The notes beneath the pieces were generated by a model. It was not told where the DNA came from. It saw only the letters and a list, made by a program, of their open reading frames with translations, and searched no databases. Shown one piece after another: positions 53,860 to 60,954 of a stretch of DNA of 64,000 nt (position 1 is its first letter; every line of letters begins with the position of its first letter). The stretch spans positions 124,001 through 188,000 of the forward strand of contig CAZDWJ010000003.1 of NCBI GenBank assembly GCA_964509195.1, given 5' to 3'. The stretch comes from UBA4802 sp964509195 (GTDB lineage: Bacteria; Spirochaetota; UBA4802; UB4802). A program made the translations under genes and the position numbers.

Positions 53860-54272
53860 AAGGGTATACCAGTTGTGTTCATTATTATAGCATCATCCAT
53901 TACTACTCCATATTCAAATGCTATCCTTCTTTTATCTTTGGTATATATCCGCAACCCAGTCCTTGTGAAAGCGTAAATTCTATCATCTCCCCCAGGGCAT
54001 ATTCGGATAAAATCTTCGCTGTCAGCAAGGTATGGCCATGAACCATTTACGATATACAAATCACCGTTCGTTCGTAATATCGCACCACTTAAGTCTATAT
54101 GGCTTACATACTGTTTCACATCTTTAAGAAGCTCTCTTGCAATTATATCACCATCTTCATATACAAACACCATATACAGTGTGTTGTAAAGCTCAACTGC
54201 TTCACCACCTACAAACCCTTCGTACTTACTCTCTGGGTAGCTTCTTGGGGATAATTCAGCATTTTCTAACAT
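53847..54272 (-). CDS. Phage-like protein, N-terminal ORF of a probable frameshifted gene
   Basis: 141 codons. The start (MLENAELSPRSYPESKYEGF) resembles openings of phage structural or stabilisation proteins, and the rest shows propeller-like strands (LYNTLYMVFVYEDGDIIARE, GGDDRIYAFTRTGLRIYTKD). It begins where the HNH-like gene stops (TAATG overlap), a phage-style arrangement. It ends after GIPLWFL, in the middle of a strand pattern that resumes in the next ORF, so a frameshift or error is likely. Function not established. Confidence 0.45.
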   Translation of the reverse strand: MLENAELSPRSYPESKYEGFVGGEAVELYNTLYMVFVYEDGDIIARELLKDVKQYVSHIDLSGAILRTNGDLYIVNGSWPYLADSEDFIRICPGGDDRIYAFTRTGLRIYTKDKRRIAFEYGVVMDDAIIMNTTGIPLWFL

Positions 54273-54475
54273 TATTCTTCACTTCCTTCTAATTCTTCTT
54301 TAATAAATGCTATGGCTTTCTCTGTTGAAATTCTTGTCGCACGTACTCTCATCTTCTGTACTGCTTCAAATGTTACCTCCCCATACTTTTCTTTTAAAGT
54401 ATATTTCTCTTTCGTATTCGCTATCCTGTGTGCTATCTCAGTTGCTCTTTTGGTACAACCATCATACTCACACAT
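54272..54475 (-). CDS. Small HNH/zinc-finger-like protein of the phage island
   Basis: 67 residues if the ATG at 54475 is used; AAGGAG lies upstream of that ATG, while the longer frame starts at 54496. The N-terminus CEYDGCTKRATEIAHRIANT has the CxxxxC...H spacing of the start of an HNH nuclease domain, but the second Cys pair and the final His are absent, leaving a helical Lys/Glu-rich tail. It may be a minimal DNA-binding zinc finger or a truncated homing nuclease. It overlaps the next phage-like gene. Confidence 0.45.
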   Translation of the reverse strand: MCEYDGCTKRATEIAHRIANTKEKYTLKEKYGEVTFEAVQKMRVRATRISTEKAIAFIKEELEGSEE

Positions 54476-54503
54476 GTAGTGGCTCCTTTTAAACACATAC
54501 TCT

Positions 54504-54812
54504 CTAATCGCTATTCTTCTGGAATTCTTTATATATACCTAGTATCCTATACATGTCAATTTCTATTGCCTCTTTTGGTACATACTGTTCTACCGCTGTA
54601 TCCCATGATGATACCACCGTAATGTATTCTTTCCACTTGTTCACCGCTGCTATACCTATAAGTACAATAGCTACTATCATATACAACCACCATGCTAATA
54701 AGTCGTATATGAGTATTAACAATATACTAACGTATGCCATAGCCGCAAACTCACTGAATGAGAAGTTTGCCTTAATGTAATCCAATAACCTTCCCCTAAT
54801 TTTTACATTCAT
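54504..54812 (-). CDS. Small membrane protein of the phage island (holin-like layout)
   Basis: About 102 residues from the ATG at 54812, preceded by GAGGAGGAG. Two adjacent hydrophobic helices (FAAMAYVSILLILIYDLLAW, LYMIVAIVLIGIAAVNK) are followed by a charged C-terminus. Size and topology are those of class II holins, but no sequence match is recognised. The neighbours are small phage-type genes on the same strand. Confidence 0.45.
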   Translation of the reverse strand: MNVKIRGRLLDYIKANFSFSEFAAMAYVSILLILIYDLLAWWLYMIVAIVLIGIAAVNKWKEYITVVSSWDTAVEQYVPKEAIEIDMYRILGIYKEFQKNSD

Positions 54813-54813
54813 A

Positions 54814-54921
54814 CTACTCCTCCTCATAGTTTAATAGTAAATCATCTGTTGAGACTTTTAATAAGTCCGCACATAATTGTAAGTAACTGTTGAAAAACAT
54901 ATCGAAGTCTACCTTATCCAT
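54814..54921 (-). CDS. Very small acidic ORF of the phage island
   Basis: 35 codons: MDKVDFDMFFNSYLQLCADL then LKVSTDDLLLNYEEE. It ends in GAGGAGGAGTAG, which also supplies the ribosome binding site of the next gene, so it may be a translated leader gene. It has no strong ribosome binding site of its own; a CRISPR-like repeat ends 8 bases before its ATG. Confidence 0.35.
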   Translation of the reverse strand: MDKVDFDMFFNSYLQLCADLLKVSTDDLLLNYEEE

Positions 54922-54929
54922 GTTATTGC

Positions 54930-54961
54930 GCTTTAAATCCCACTATTGGAAGCTTAAACTA
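54930..54961. repeat. CRISPR-like repeat, solitary copy
   Basis: A 32-bp unit, beginning GCTTTAAATCCC and ending AAGCTTAAACTA, identical to the unit at 55941-55972. On the minus strand it begins GTTTAAGCTTCC and ends GGGATTTAAAGC. A weak internal dyad (TTTAA...TTAAA) is visible. No second copy lies within 100 bases, so this one stands alone between small genes. Confidence 0.55.
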
Positions 54962-55038
54962 CCTACGGGCTTCTATGCTATAAGCTTCTATTTATACGTT
55001 CAAGCAAACTACACACTGCAATCAGGATGCTCATCCCC

Positions 55039-55161
55039 TTACTTGTCCTCATAAGGATATACTACTACTGAAAGCTCACCCAATAAAGGGAACTTCATTA
55101 CAAGAGACAAAAATGTTTTGCCGTTTTTGTCCTTCTTTTTCCAACCTACTCCTATTTTCAT
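55039..55161 (-). CDS. Small phage-type protein, 40 residues
   Basis: Reads MKIGVGWKKKDKNGKTFLSL then VMKFPLLGELSVVVYPYEDK. TAGGAGG precedes the ATG at perfect spacing, so it is likely a real gene. The pattern (IG--WKK-DKNGK-FLSL) resembles the short DUF736-type proteins of phages and plasmids. It lies 9 bases downstream of the nuclease gene on the same strand. Confidence 0.6.
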   Translation of the reverse strand: MKIGVGWKKKDKNGKTFLSLVMKFPLLGELSVVVYPYEDK

Positions 55162-55170
55162 AATATCCTC

Positions 55171-55800
55171 CTATAATGATTTAAGATATGTTGTTATTAA
55201 GTCCTCGGCCTTCATATACCGTTCTTTATAATGGAACCGTTCGAGTGCTACTAAAAACGCTTCTTTTGGTGTCATATTTGCATACTTGTCTTTTAGCACT
55301 TTATAAGTAAACCCAGTAATTGACCTGTAGCATATTATATACGTATCAGTCTTTGTAATCTCATTTGCTTCACAAAGCAATGAATACCCTCCAAGCTGCA
55401 TTGAGTATATCCTCTCTGCAGAACCTAATTTGCTTTTAATCTCTATCACTGCTCCCTCTAATATAATGTCAGGCTTCCCAGCAAACGGCATATCGTTGTA
55501 CGATGCACCTAACGGCTTCTCATTCAGTATTAAGTTACCATACTTCTTCTTTAGATGGTGAAATGTAATCGCAAAGTCCTGTAAGAGAGCATCACCCATT
55601 GTTTCACCAGTTGAAAGATAGAAGTCTATATTCTGATGTAACACCGCTCCCTTGTATATTACTTCTATTTGCTTTTTCGGTGGTAGAAATGAAAAGTACT
55701 TTGAAGTCTGTATTATCTTTGATACTGATGGTACTTCAACATCATCGCTCGTGTATACGTGAAAGGCTTCATCAAAAGAAATCTTCAGACTTTTCAGCAT
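55171..55800 (-). CDS. PD-(D/E)XK nuclease of phage type
   Basis: About 209 residues from the ATG at 55800, which follows GGAGGTGGGAG; a longer frame to 55818 is less likely. The catalytic core is seen in FAGKPDIILEGAVIEIKSKL (Asp, then Glu-x-Lys) and the QLGGYSLL motif that follows in RecB/Cas4/phage exonuclease families. Upstream, VEVPSVSKIIQTSKYF and GAVLHQNIDFYLSTGETMGD fit the N-terminal helical part. No Fe-S cysteines of Cas4 are present, so it is more like a phage exonuclease than an adaptation protein. Confidence 0.72.
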   Translation of the reverse strand: MLKSLKISFDEAFHVYTSDDVEVPSVSKIIQTSKYFSFLPPKKQIEVIYKGAVLHQNIDFYLSTGETMGDALLQDFAITFHHLKKKYGNLILNEKPLGASYNDMPFAGKPDIILEGAVIEIKSKLGSAERIYSMQLGGYSLLCEANEITKTDTYIICYRSITGFTYKVLKDKYANMTPKEAFLVALERFHYKERYMKAEDLITTYLKSL

Positions 55801-55924
55801 CTCCCACCTCCAGTTCAACTGTTATTGCTGATACATCAAAGTTATGCTTCTGACATATTTTTAATGCTTTATCATCTTTAAATCCTACTATTAGAAGCTT
55901 AAACTTGTACTTAATGACTGACAA
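55772..55924 (-). CDS. Possible small ORF overlapping a CRISPR-like repeat
   Basis: From a TTG at 55924: SVIKYKFKLLIVGFKDDKAL then KICQKHNFDVSAITVELEVG, ending just inside the nuclease gene. The residues look protein-like, but there is no ribosome binding site. The part FKLLIVGFK is encoded by the repeat unit at 55876-55905. It may be a real phage gene, in which case the repeat reading is weakened. Confidence 0.3.
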   Translation of the reverse strand: MSVIKYKFKLLIVGFKDDKALKICQKHNFDVSAITVELEVGDAEKSEDFF

Positions 55925-55972
55925 GCACTACATTTTATAGGCTTTAAATCCCACTATTGGAAGCTTAAACTA
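55876..55972. repeat. CRISPR-like repeat pair with a 35-base spacer
   Basis: Two units: 55876-55905 (30 bp, two substitutions: CCT for CCC and TTAG for TTGG) and 55941-55972 (32 bp, identical to the solitary copy at 54930). The spacing of 35 bases between them is that of a CRISPR array, and the changed unit would be the degenerate terminal repeat. No cas gene lies in the window. Confidence 0.5.
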
Positions 55973-56190
55973 GCAAAAAACGGGACGATATGGTATTCCA
56001 ACACAGGGTTCAAATTCTAAAAAAGCTGCAAACCTCATACTCTTCCTCCATTTCAATCTATGCACAATCTACAAAGCTACAGTGACATATAATGTCCCAC
56101 TTGCTATTTTTTCCTACAATACCGCGTATAGCACTCTTTAATTGCATTAAGCCATTGGTTACGTATGCTTTTGGGGCTTATTATTTCAGC

Positions 56191-56664
56191 TTATTTACCA
56201 TAACGCAATACCTTGCCTAAAAGCTCCTGTGGATGATGAACGGGCAAAAGCATTTCCACATAGGCCCCAAACTCTGGATGATTCCCTTCCTTTACTTTTT
56301 GTTCTTTATGCCAAATCTGTTTTTTCACAATATTACTTACAGGTTCATAAAAACGTATGCACACACTTTCCCCTGTTTTGCCCTTATAAATCCCATAGGT
56401 TGAATGAATATATTTCTGAATATCATCATTTGAAAGCCTTTTTGTACTTTTCCTGGAATTCATTTGCGCTTTTTTAATACGTGAAAGAAGAAATGTGCGC
56501 ATTTCTTTCCTGACTTCATCGTAGGCAATACAATACCATCTTCCTTCATAATGTATAAAATGCTGGGGAGCGATAGTTCTTGTAGTTAGTTTTCCCTTTA
56601 CATCAGCATATTGTATTGAAACAATCATTGCATCGCGCATTGCTGCAAAAAGTGTACTGAACAA
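56191..56664 (-). CDS. WYL-domain half of an interrupted regulator
   Basis: 157 codons from a TTG at 56664. The WYL-like domain has QYADVKGKLTTRTIAPQHFI and HYEGRWYCIAYDE (here WYC instead of WYL), and a C-terminal strand pair (CIRFYEPVSNIVKK, EFGAYVEMLLPVHHPQELLG). The HTH half is the upstream ORF. The two are in the same frame, split by one TAG (56683-56685); between them EELNIE can be read. An internal AGGAGG after the TAG could allow separate translation. Confidence 0.72.
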   Translation of the reverse strand: MFSTLFAAMRDAMIVSIQYADVKGKLTTRTIAPQHFIHYEGRWYCIAYDEVRKEMRTFLLSRIKKAQMNSRKSTKRLSNDDIQKYIHSTYGIYKGKTGESVCIRFYEPVSNIVKKQIWHKEQKVKEGNHPEFGAYVEMLLPVHHPQELLGKVLRYGK

Positions 56665-56682
56665 TTCTATATTCAGTTCCTC

Positions 56683-57060
56683 CTACTCTTCTATCTCATA
56701 GGTTATGCGCGAAATAAGGGGAAGATACGCGGTCTTTAGTGATTTTTTAATGCTATCGATTATGTTTGTATCCACAAATGGAAAATGTGTTGGACTTTCA
56801 ACAATTCGTGTTAAAAACACATAAAATAAAAGCATCCGCTCATTACGGTAGGTAAAGTAATCAAATGGTAGAGAATAACAATATCCTTTTTTATTTGGTA
56901 AATACTGTATTGGTGCAGAAAATCTGTCTCGTAAATACTCAATATCGCGCTTTACTGTACGTGTTGATACCTCAAATTTTGAAGCTATTTCCTTAATTGT
57001 AACAAATCCTTTTTCCCGAATGGCGGTATCAATATAATGCAACCGTTCATTCTGACTCAA
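56683..57060 (-). CDS. HTH half (DeoR/YafY type) of an interrupted WYL regulator
   Basis: 125 codons. The N-terminal winged helix (MSQNERLHYIDTAIREKGFV, TIKEIASKFEVSTRTVKRDI) is that of YafY-type WYL regulators, followed by FSAPIQYLPNKKGYCYSLPF. It ends at an in-frame TAG, where its homologues continue into the WYL sensor domain. The open frame on the other side of the stop carries exactly that domain. No strong ribosome binding site is seen upstream. It may be a recently inactivated gene or one that makes two polypeptides. Confidence 0.72.
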   Translation of the reverse strand: MSQNERLHYIDTAIREKGFVTIKEIASKFEVSTRTVKRDIEYLRDRFSAPIQYLPNKKGYCYSLPFDYFTYRNERMLLFYVFLTRIVESPTHFPFVDTNIIDSIKKSLKTAYLPLISRITYEIEE

Positions 57061-57412
57061 GGCAAACCCCGTGTTTTTATTATTAACTCTATTTTTTTAT
57101 TATAACATATTATAGCAAAATGTCAATTATAATTTTTGTATATTTGTGTGGGGCTACCTTTGTTGCTTGCTATCATACACTTTTTGGACAGCACTGACCT
57201 TGCCATTCTAAGATTCAATTATCAATAACTATCGCCCGATAAAAAGTTACACAACTGAAAATACATAGTACTTATAAAATACTATATGTATATATTATAT
57301 TTTATATATTCATTTATATTTTTTGGTGTTTATTAAAAAATTATGTTGCAATAAAAATAGCTGGTATATTTAGATATACATCTATAAAATTATTTTGTGA
57401 GAGGTGTCGTTA
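57061..57412. other. Upstream region of the ilv operon
   Basis: 352 bases. No T-box, leader peptide with Ile/Leu/Val runs or terminator hairpin is seen, so ilv control is not by a visible attenuator. A palindromic string ACATAGTActtatAAAATACTATATGT lies near 57266. One GCGATAGY unit (57228-57235) is present. Confidence 0.5.
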
Positions 57413-59092
57413 GTGAAACTGACAGGTGCACAGATTATCGTTGAATCGCTTGTTAAAGAAAAAGTTGAAATCATGTTTGGCTATCCCGGCGGGGTAGTTA
57501 TTCCTATCTTCCACCATCTGTTTAACGCACCTATAAAATTTATTTTAACACGCCATGAGCAGGGAGCTGTTCATGCCGCTGACGGGTATGCCCGTGCAAC
57601 TGGCAAACCTGGCGTTGTTATCGCAACATCTGGCCCTGGTGCAACTAATCTTGTTACCGGCATAGCCACAGCTAACATGGATTCGATACCAATGGTAATC
57701 TTCACTGGCCAGGTATCTACGGCTGTTATTGGTAATGATGCGTTTCAGGAAGCTGACATCACTGGCATTACACGTCCAATTACCAAACATAACTATCTGG
57801 TTAAAGACGTGAATGATCTTGCACGCATTATTAAAGAAGCCTTTTATATAGCAACAACAGGAAGGCCCGGCCCGGTATTAATAGATGTGCCCGTAAATAT
57901 CTCAAACTCTGAAACTGAATTTCATTATCCTGATACTGTACACCTCAGGAGTTATAAACCAGTTATCCATGGACACGCTGGCCAGATTCAAAAAGCATGC
58001 AAACTTATTGAACAATCAAAACGCCCCGTGGTATATGCAGGTGGCGGTGTAATTTCTTCTAATGCATCCGAAGAACTACGCACGTTCATTAAAAAAACAG
58101 GTATTCCTATCACTACAACACTTCTGGGACAGGGGGCATATCCGGAAACAGACAGGTTATCGCTAAAAATGCTTGGCATGCATGGAACCTACTATGCTAA
58201 CCATGCAATGCACCAGTCGGATCTGGTAATAGCAGTTGGTGCACGTTTTGATGACAGGGTTACAGGGAAAATAGATGAGTTTATCCCCCATGCCAAAGTT
58301 ATACATATTGATATTGACCCCTCATCAGTAAGTAAAAGTGTTGCAGTTGATGTACCGATAGTTGGCGACGCAAAACATGTGCTTGCCGAAATGAACAAGA
58401 TTGTCAAAGCACCCAAGATTGATGAATGGGTTGCCTATGTAATGAAGATGAAAGAAGAAAATCCTTTAACATACAAAGACAGCGATGTAAAGATAAAGCC
58501 ACAATATGTTGTAGAAAAAATATACGATCTTACACAGGGCGACGCAATTATCTGTACGGAAGTTGGGCAAAATCAGATGTGGGCATCACAGTTTTACAAT
58601 TTTTCCAAACCACGTACCTTTATTTCATCAGGCGGTCTTGGCACAATGGGATTTGGATTCCCTGCAGCAATTGGTGCTCAGTTAGGAAGGCCCGATAAAC
58701 GCGTTATAGACATTGCAGGTGATGGATCAATCCAGATGAACATTCAGGAGCTTATTGTTGCCGTGCAGCACCGTTTACCCATAATTATCGCCATATTGAA
58801 TAACGGCTTTTTAGGGATGGTGCGACAGTGGCAGCAGCTTTTCTACAATAAACGGTATTCATACACATGCATAAACTTTCAGCCAGATTTTGTGAAACTG
58901 GCCGAAGCCTATGGTGCTATTGGCATCCGTATTGAAAAGAAAGCGGATGTAATTCCAGCAATAGAAAAAGCTTTATCAATTACCGATAAACCCATTATTT
59001 TAGACTTCCATGTGGACCGTGAAGAGAATGTGTATCCAATGATACCTGCTGGTAAATCAATAAAAGATATGATGATGAGGGAATTAGCATGA
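57413..59092 (+). CDS. ilvB: Acetolactate synthase large subunit
   Basis: Condenses two pyruvates (or pyruvate and 2-oxobutyrate) with TPP and FAD, the first shared step of Val/Leu/Ile synthesis. About 559 residues. TPP Glu in LTRHEQGAVHAADGYARATG, FAD-binding ARFDDRVTGKIDEF, and the TPP motif DIAGDGSIQMNIQELIVAVQ with ILNNGFLGMVRQWQQLFY (typical of AHAS, not of pyruvate oxidase). The GTG at 57413 is preferred over the in-frame GTG at 57404 because GAGAGGTG lies before it at proper distance. It overlaps ilvN by 4 bases and opens the operon. Confidence 0.96.
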   Translation: MKLTGAQIIVESLVKEKVEIMFGYPGGVVIPIFHHLFNAPIKFILTRHEQGAVHAADGYARATGKPGVVIATSGPGATNLVTGIATANMDSIPMVIFTGQVSTAVIGNDAFQEADITGITRPITKHNYLVKDVNDLARIIKEAFYIATTGRPGPVLIDVPVNISNSETEFHYPDTVHLRSYKPVIHGHAGQIQKACKLIEQSKRPVVYAGGGVISSNASEELRTFIKKTGIPITTTLLGQGAYPETDRLSLKMLGMHGTYYANHAMHQSDLVIAVGARFDDRVTGKIDEFIPHAKVIHIDIDPSSVSKSVAVDVPIVGDAKHVLAEMNKIVKAPKIDEWVAYVMKMKEENPLTYKDSDVKIKPQYVVEKIYDLTQGDAIICTEVGQNQMWASQFYNFSKPRTFISSGGLGTMGFGFPAAIGAQLGRPDKRVIDIAGDGSIQMNIQELIVAVQHRLPIIIAILNNGFLGMVRQWQQLFYNKRYSYTCINFQPDFVKLAEAYGAIGIRIEKKADVIPAIEKALSITDKPIILDFHVDREENVYPMIPAGKSIKDMMMRELA

Positions 59093-59565
59093 GTCAACAT
59101 GTAATTTCGGTTAAAGTTGAAAATAAATTTGGTGTACTTGCACGAGTTGCTGGGCTTTTCTCAGCACGTGGTTATAACATAGACTCACTTGCTGTAAGTG
59201 AAACCGAATCACCTGATGTCTCTGTTATGACTATTGTTGTACGCGGCGACGACAGAATTATTGAACAGGTAAAAAAACAACTCAACAAACTCATTGATGT
59301 TATTAAAGTCACAGATCACCATCCTGAAAATGCCGTACAGCGTGAAATAGTCCTTGCAAAGCTTAATGTTGTTCCATCAAAACGCAATGAAGTATATCAA
59401 CTGGCGCAAATCTTTGGTGCACGTATTGCTGGTGTATCAAATAAAACCATTATCCTGGAGTTGGTTAACGACCCTGAAACTGTTGACAACTTTATTGATC
59501 TCCTGAGACCATATTCAATTAAAGAATTAATCCGCACTGGAAGAGTGTCAATATTAAAAGAGTAG
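59089..59565 (+). CDS. ilvN: Acetolactate synthase small (regulatory) subunit
   Basis: 158 residues. An ACT domain at the N-terminus (HVISVKVENKFGVLARVAGL, FSARGYNIDSLAVSETESPD) binds valine for feedback inhibition, and the C-terminal domain (RTGRVSILKE) contacts the catalytic subunit. The gene overlaps ilvB by 4 bases (ATGA) and is followed after 125 bases by ilvC. The length is that of the IlvH/IlvN type found in most bacteria. Confidence 0.95.
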   Translation: MSQHVISVKVENKFGVLARVAGLFSARGYNIDSLAVSETESPDVSVMTIVVRGDDRIIEQVKKQLNKLIDVIKVTDHHPENAVQREIVLAKLNVVPSKRNEVYQLAQIFGARIAGVSNKTIILELVNDPETVDNFIDLLRPYSIKELIRTGRVSILKE

Positions 59566-59690
59566 TGTATAAAAAAATTTAAATTTTTATTGCATAATAC
59601 ACATACACCACTACACTGTGCTGTAATACCTTCAGCATACATGAGTACATCATTTACTCTAAAAACATATTATACATACGAGGTAATGTT

Positions 59691-60692
59691 ATGGCAAAAA
59701 TGTATTACGATAATGATGCCGACTTATCGGTTATTTCAAACAAAACTATTGCTGTTATTGGATATGGAAGCCAAGGACACGCACAGGCACAAAATTTGCG
59801 CGATAGTGGCTGTAAAGTAATCGTTGCTGAGCTTCCAGGAACACCTAACTATGATTTAGCTGTTTCACACAATTTTAAACCAGTCAGCGCAAAAGAGGCT
59901 GCAGACAAAGGTGACATCATTCAGATACTTGCACAGGATCATGTTCAGGCAAAATTATATGAAACTGAAGTGAAGCCTCACCTTAAAAAAGGGAAAACAC
60001 TGGTATTTTCTCATGGATTTAATATTCATTTTGGTCAGATAGTTCCTCCGGCAGAAGTTGATGTCATTATGGTTGCACCAAAAGGTCCAGGACATTTAGT
60101 GCGCAGCGAATATGAAAAAGGTGGCGGCGTTCCTTGTCTTATTGCTATTCACAATGATGCAAGTGGGAAAGCCAAAGAAACTGCTCTTGCATACGCAAAG
60201 GGAATTGGAGCAACCCGCGCTGGTGTTATCGAAACCACATTTAAAGAAGAAACTGAAACAGACCTTTTTGGCGAACAGTGTGTATTATGTGGCGGTGTTT
60301 CAGAGCTTGTTAAGGCTGGCTTTGATACTTTAGTTGAAGCGGGCTATCAGCCTGAGATTGCTTACTTTGAGTGCTTGCACGAACTTAAACTCATTGTAGA
60401 TCTTTTTTATCAGGGTGGCATCAACTATATGCGCTACTCAGTTTCAGACACCGCTGAATATGGCGATTACATGGTTGGCAAACGAATAGTAACTCCTGAA
60501 ACACGCAAAGAGATGAAAAAAGTTCTGGAAGAAATCCAGTCAGGCCAGTTTGCACGACAGTGGATACTGGAAAACCTGGCAGGACGTCCACAGTTCAATG
60601 CAATCAAGAAACGTGAACGTGAACACCTCATTGAGCGTGTTGGCCGTGAACTCAGAAAAATGATGAAATGGATAGATAGTAAAGAAGCATAA
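59691..60692 (+). CDS. ilvC: Ketol-acid reductoisomerase, unusual cofactor loop
   Basis: Isomerises and reduces acetolactate to dihydroxyisovalerate. 333 residues, short (class I) form. Rossmann motif IAVIGYGSQGHAQAQNLRDS, then the Mg-site region DLFGEQCVLCGGVSELVKAG and the C-terminal knot with YECLHE-type ECLHELKLIVDLFYQGG. At the cofactor loop (residues 43-57, VIVAELPGTPNYDLA), the Arg and Ser that usually bind the NADP 2'-phosphate are replaced by Leu48 and Thr/Asn, and Glu47 is nearby. This suggests NADH use. A strong hairpin terminator follows. The gene lies 125 bases after ilvN. Confidence 0.95.
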   Translation: MAKMYYDNDADLSVISNKTIAVIGYGSQGHAQAQNLRDSGCKVIVAELPGTPNYDLAVSHNFKPVSAKEAADKGDIIQILAQDHVQAKLYETEVKPHLKKGKTLVFSHGFNIHFGQIVPPAEVDVIMVAPKGPGHLVRSEYEKGGGVPCLIAIHNDASGKAKETALAYAKGIGATRAGVIETTFKEETETDLFGEQCVLCGGVSELVKAGFDTLVEAGYQPEIAYFECLHELKLIVDLFYQGGINYMRYSVSDTAEYGDYMVGKRIVTPETRKEMKKVLEEIQSGQFARQWILENLAGRPQFNAIKKREREHLIERVGRELRKMMKWIDSKEA

Positions 60693-60702
60693 ATTTTTTT
60701 CC

Positions 60703-60728
60703 GGGTGCGATAGCCAGCTGTCGCACCC
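60703..60728 (+). terminator. Intrinsic terminator after ilvC
   Basis: Perfect stem GGGTGCGA / TCGCACCC with a 10-base loop, followed by ACAACTTTTTTT. It ends the ilvB-ilvN-ilvC operon. The left arm and loop contain a GCGATAGC copy of the iterated octamer. Confidence 0.88.
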
Positions 60729-60845
60729 TTACAACTTTTTTTGCAACCCTTCCTTGGAATCAACTGTCTATAATAATAACAATCAAACACAATTACAAAA
60801 TATAAAGGGAACTTCAAAAAACTAATTTCTAACGATGTTCCGTTA

Positions 60846-60925
60846 TGAGCATGTATTTGTAAAAACTACTTTCTTATGTTTATTATAAAAAATGTAAAAG
60901 TGAAAACATTTTTTAGATGTGCCCA
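60846..60925. repeat. MITE-like palindromic element, copy B
   Basis: 80 bp beginning TGAGCATG and ending TGTGCCCA, related to the element at 1651-1732: both share AAAAACTRCTTTCTT (14 of 15 bases) and the right end. It lies just before the radical SAM gene. Diverged, so this pairing is a suggestion. Confidence 0.4.
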
Positions 60926-60954
60926 TAAATAAAGATACATATAAAGAGGTTGTT

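Noticed and set aside
55171..55800. Cas4 for the PD-(D/E)XK gene beside CRISPR-like repeats
   Set aside because: The cysteines that bind the Fe-S cluster in Cas4 are missing and no other cas gene is near; a phage exonuclease is more likely.
56005..56020. GGTTCAAATTC, like a tRNA T-loop, near the end of the phage island
   Set aside because: I could not fold a D arm, anticodon arm and acceptor stem around it on either strand. It may at most be a scar of a tRNA-type attachment site.
56683..56685. TAG read as a sense codon (recoded genetic code)
   Set aside because: TAG ends several intact genes in the window, so a genome-wide reassignment is not supported.
57061..57412. Possible T-box or attenuator before ilvB
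   Set aside because: No T-box sequence, leader peptide or terminator/antiterminator pair is seen.
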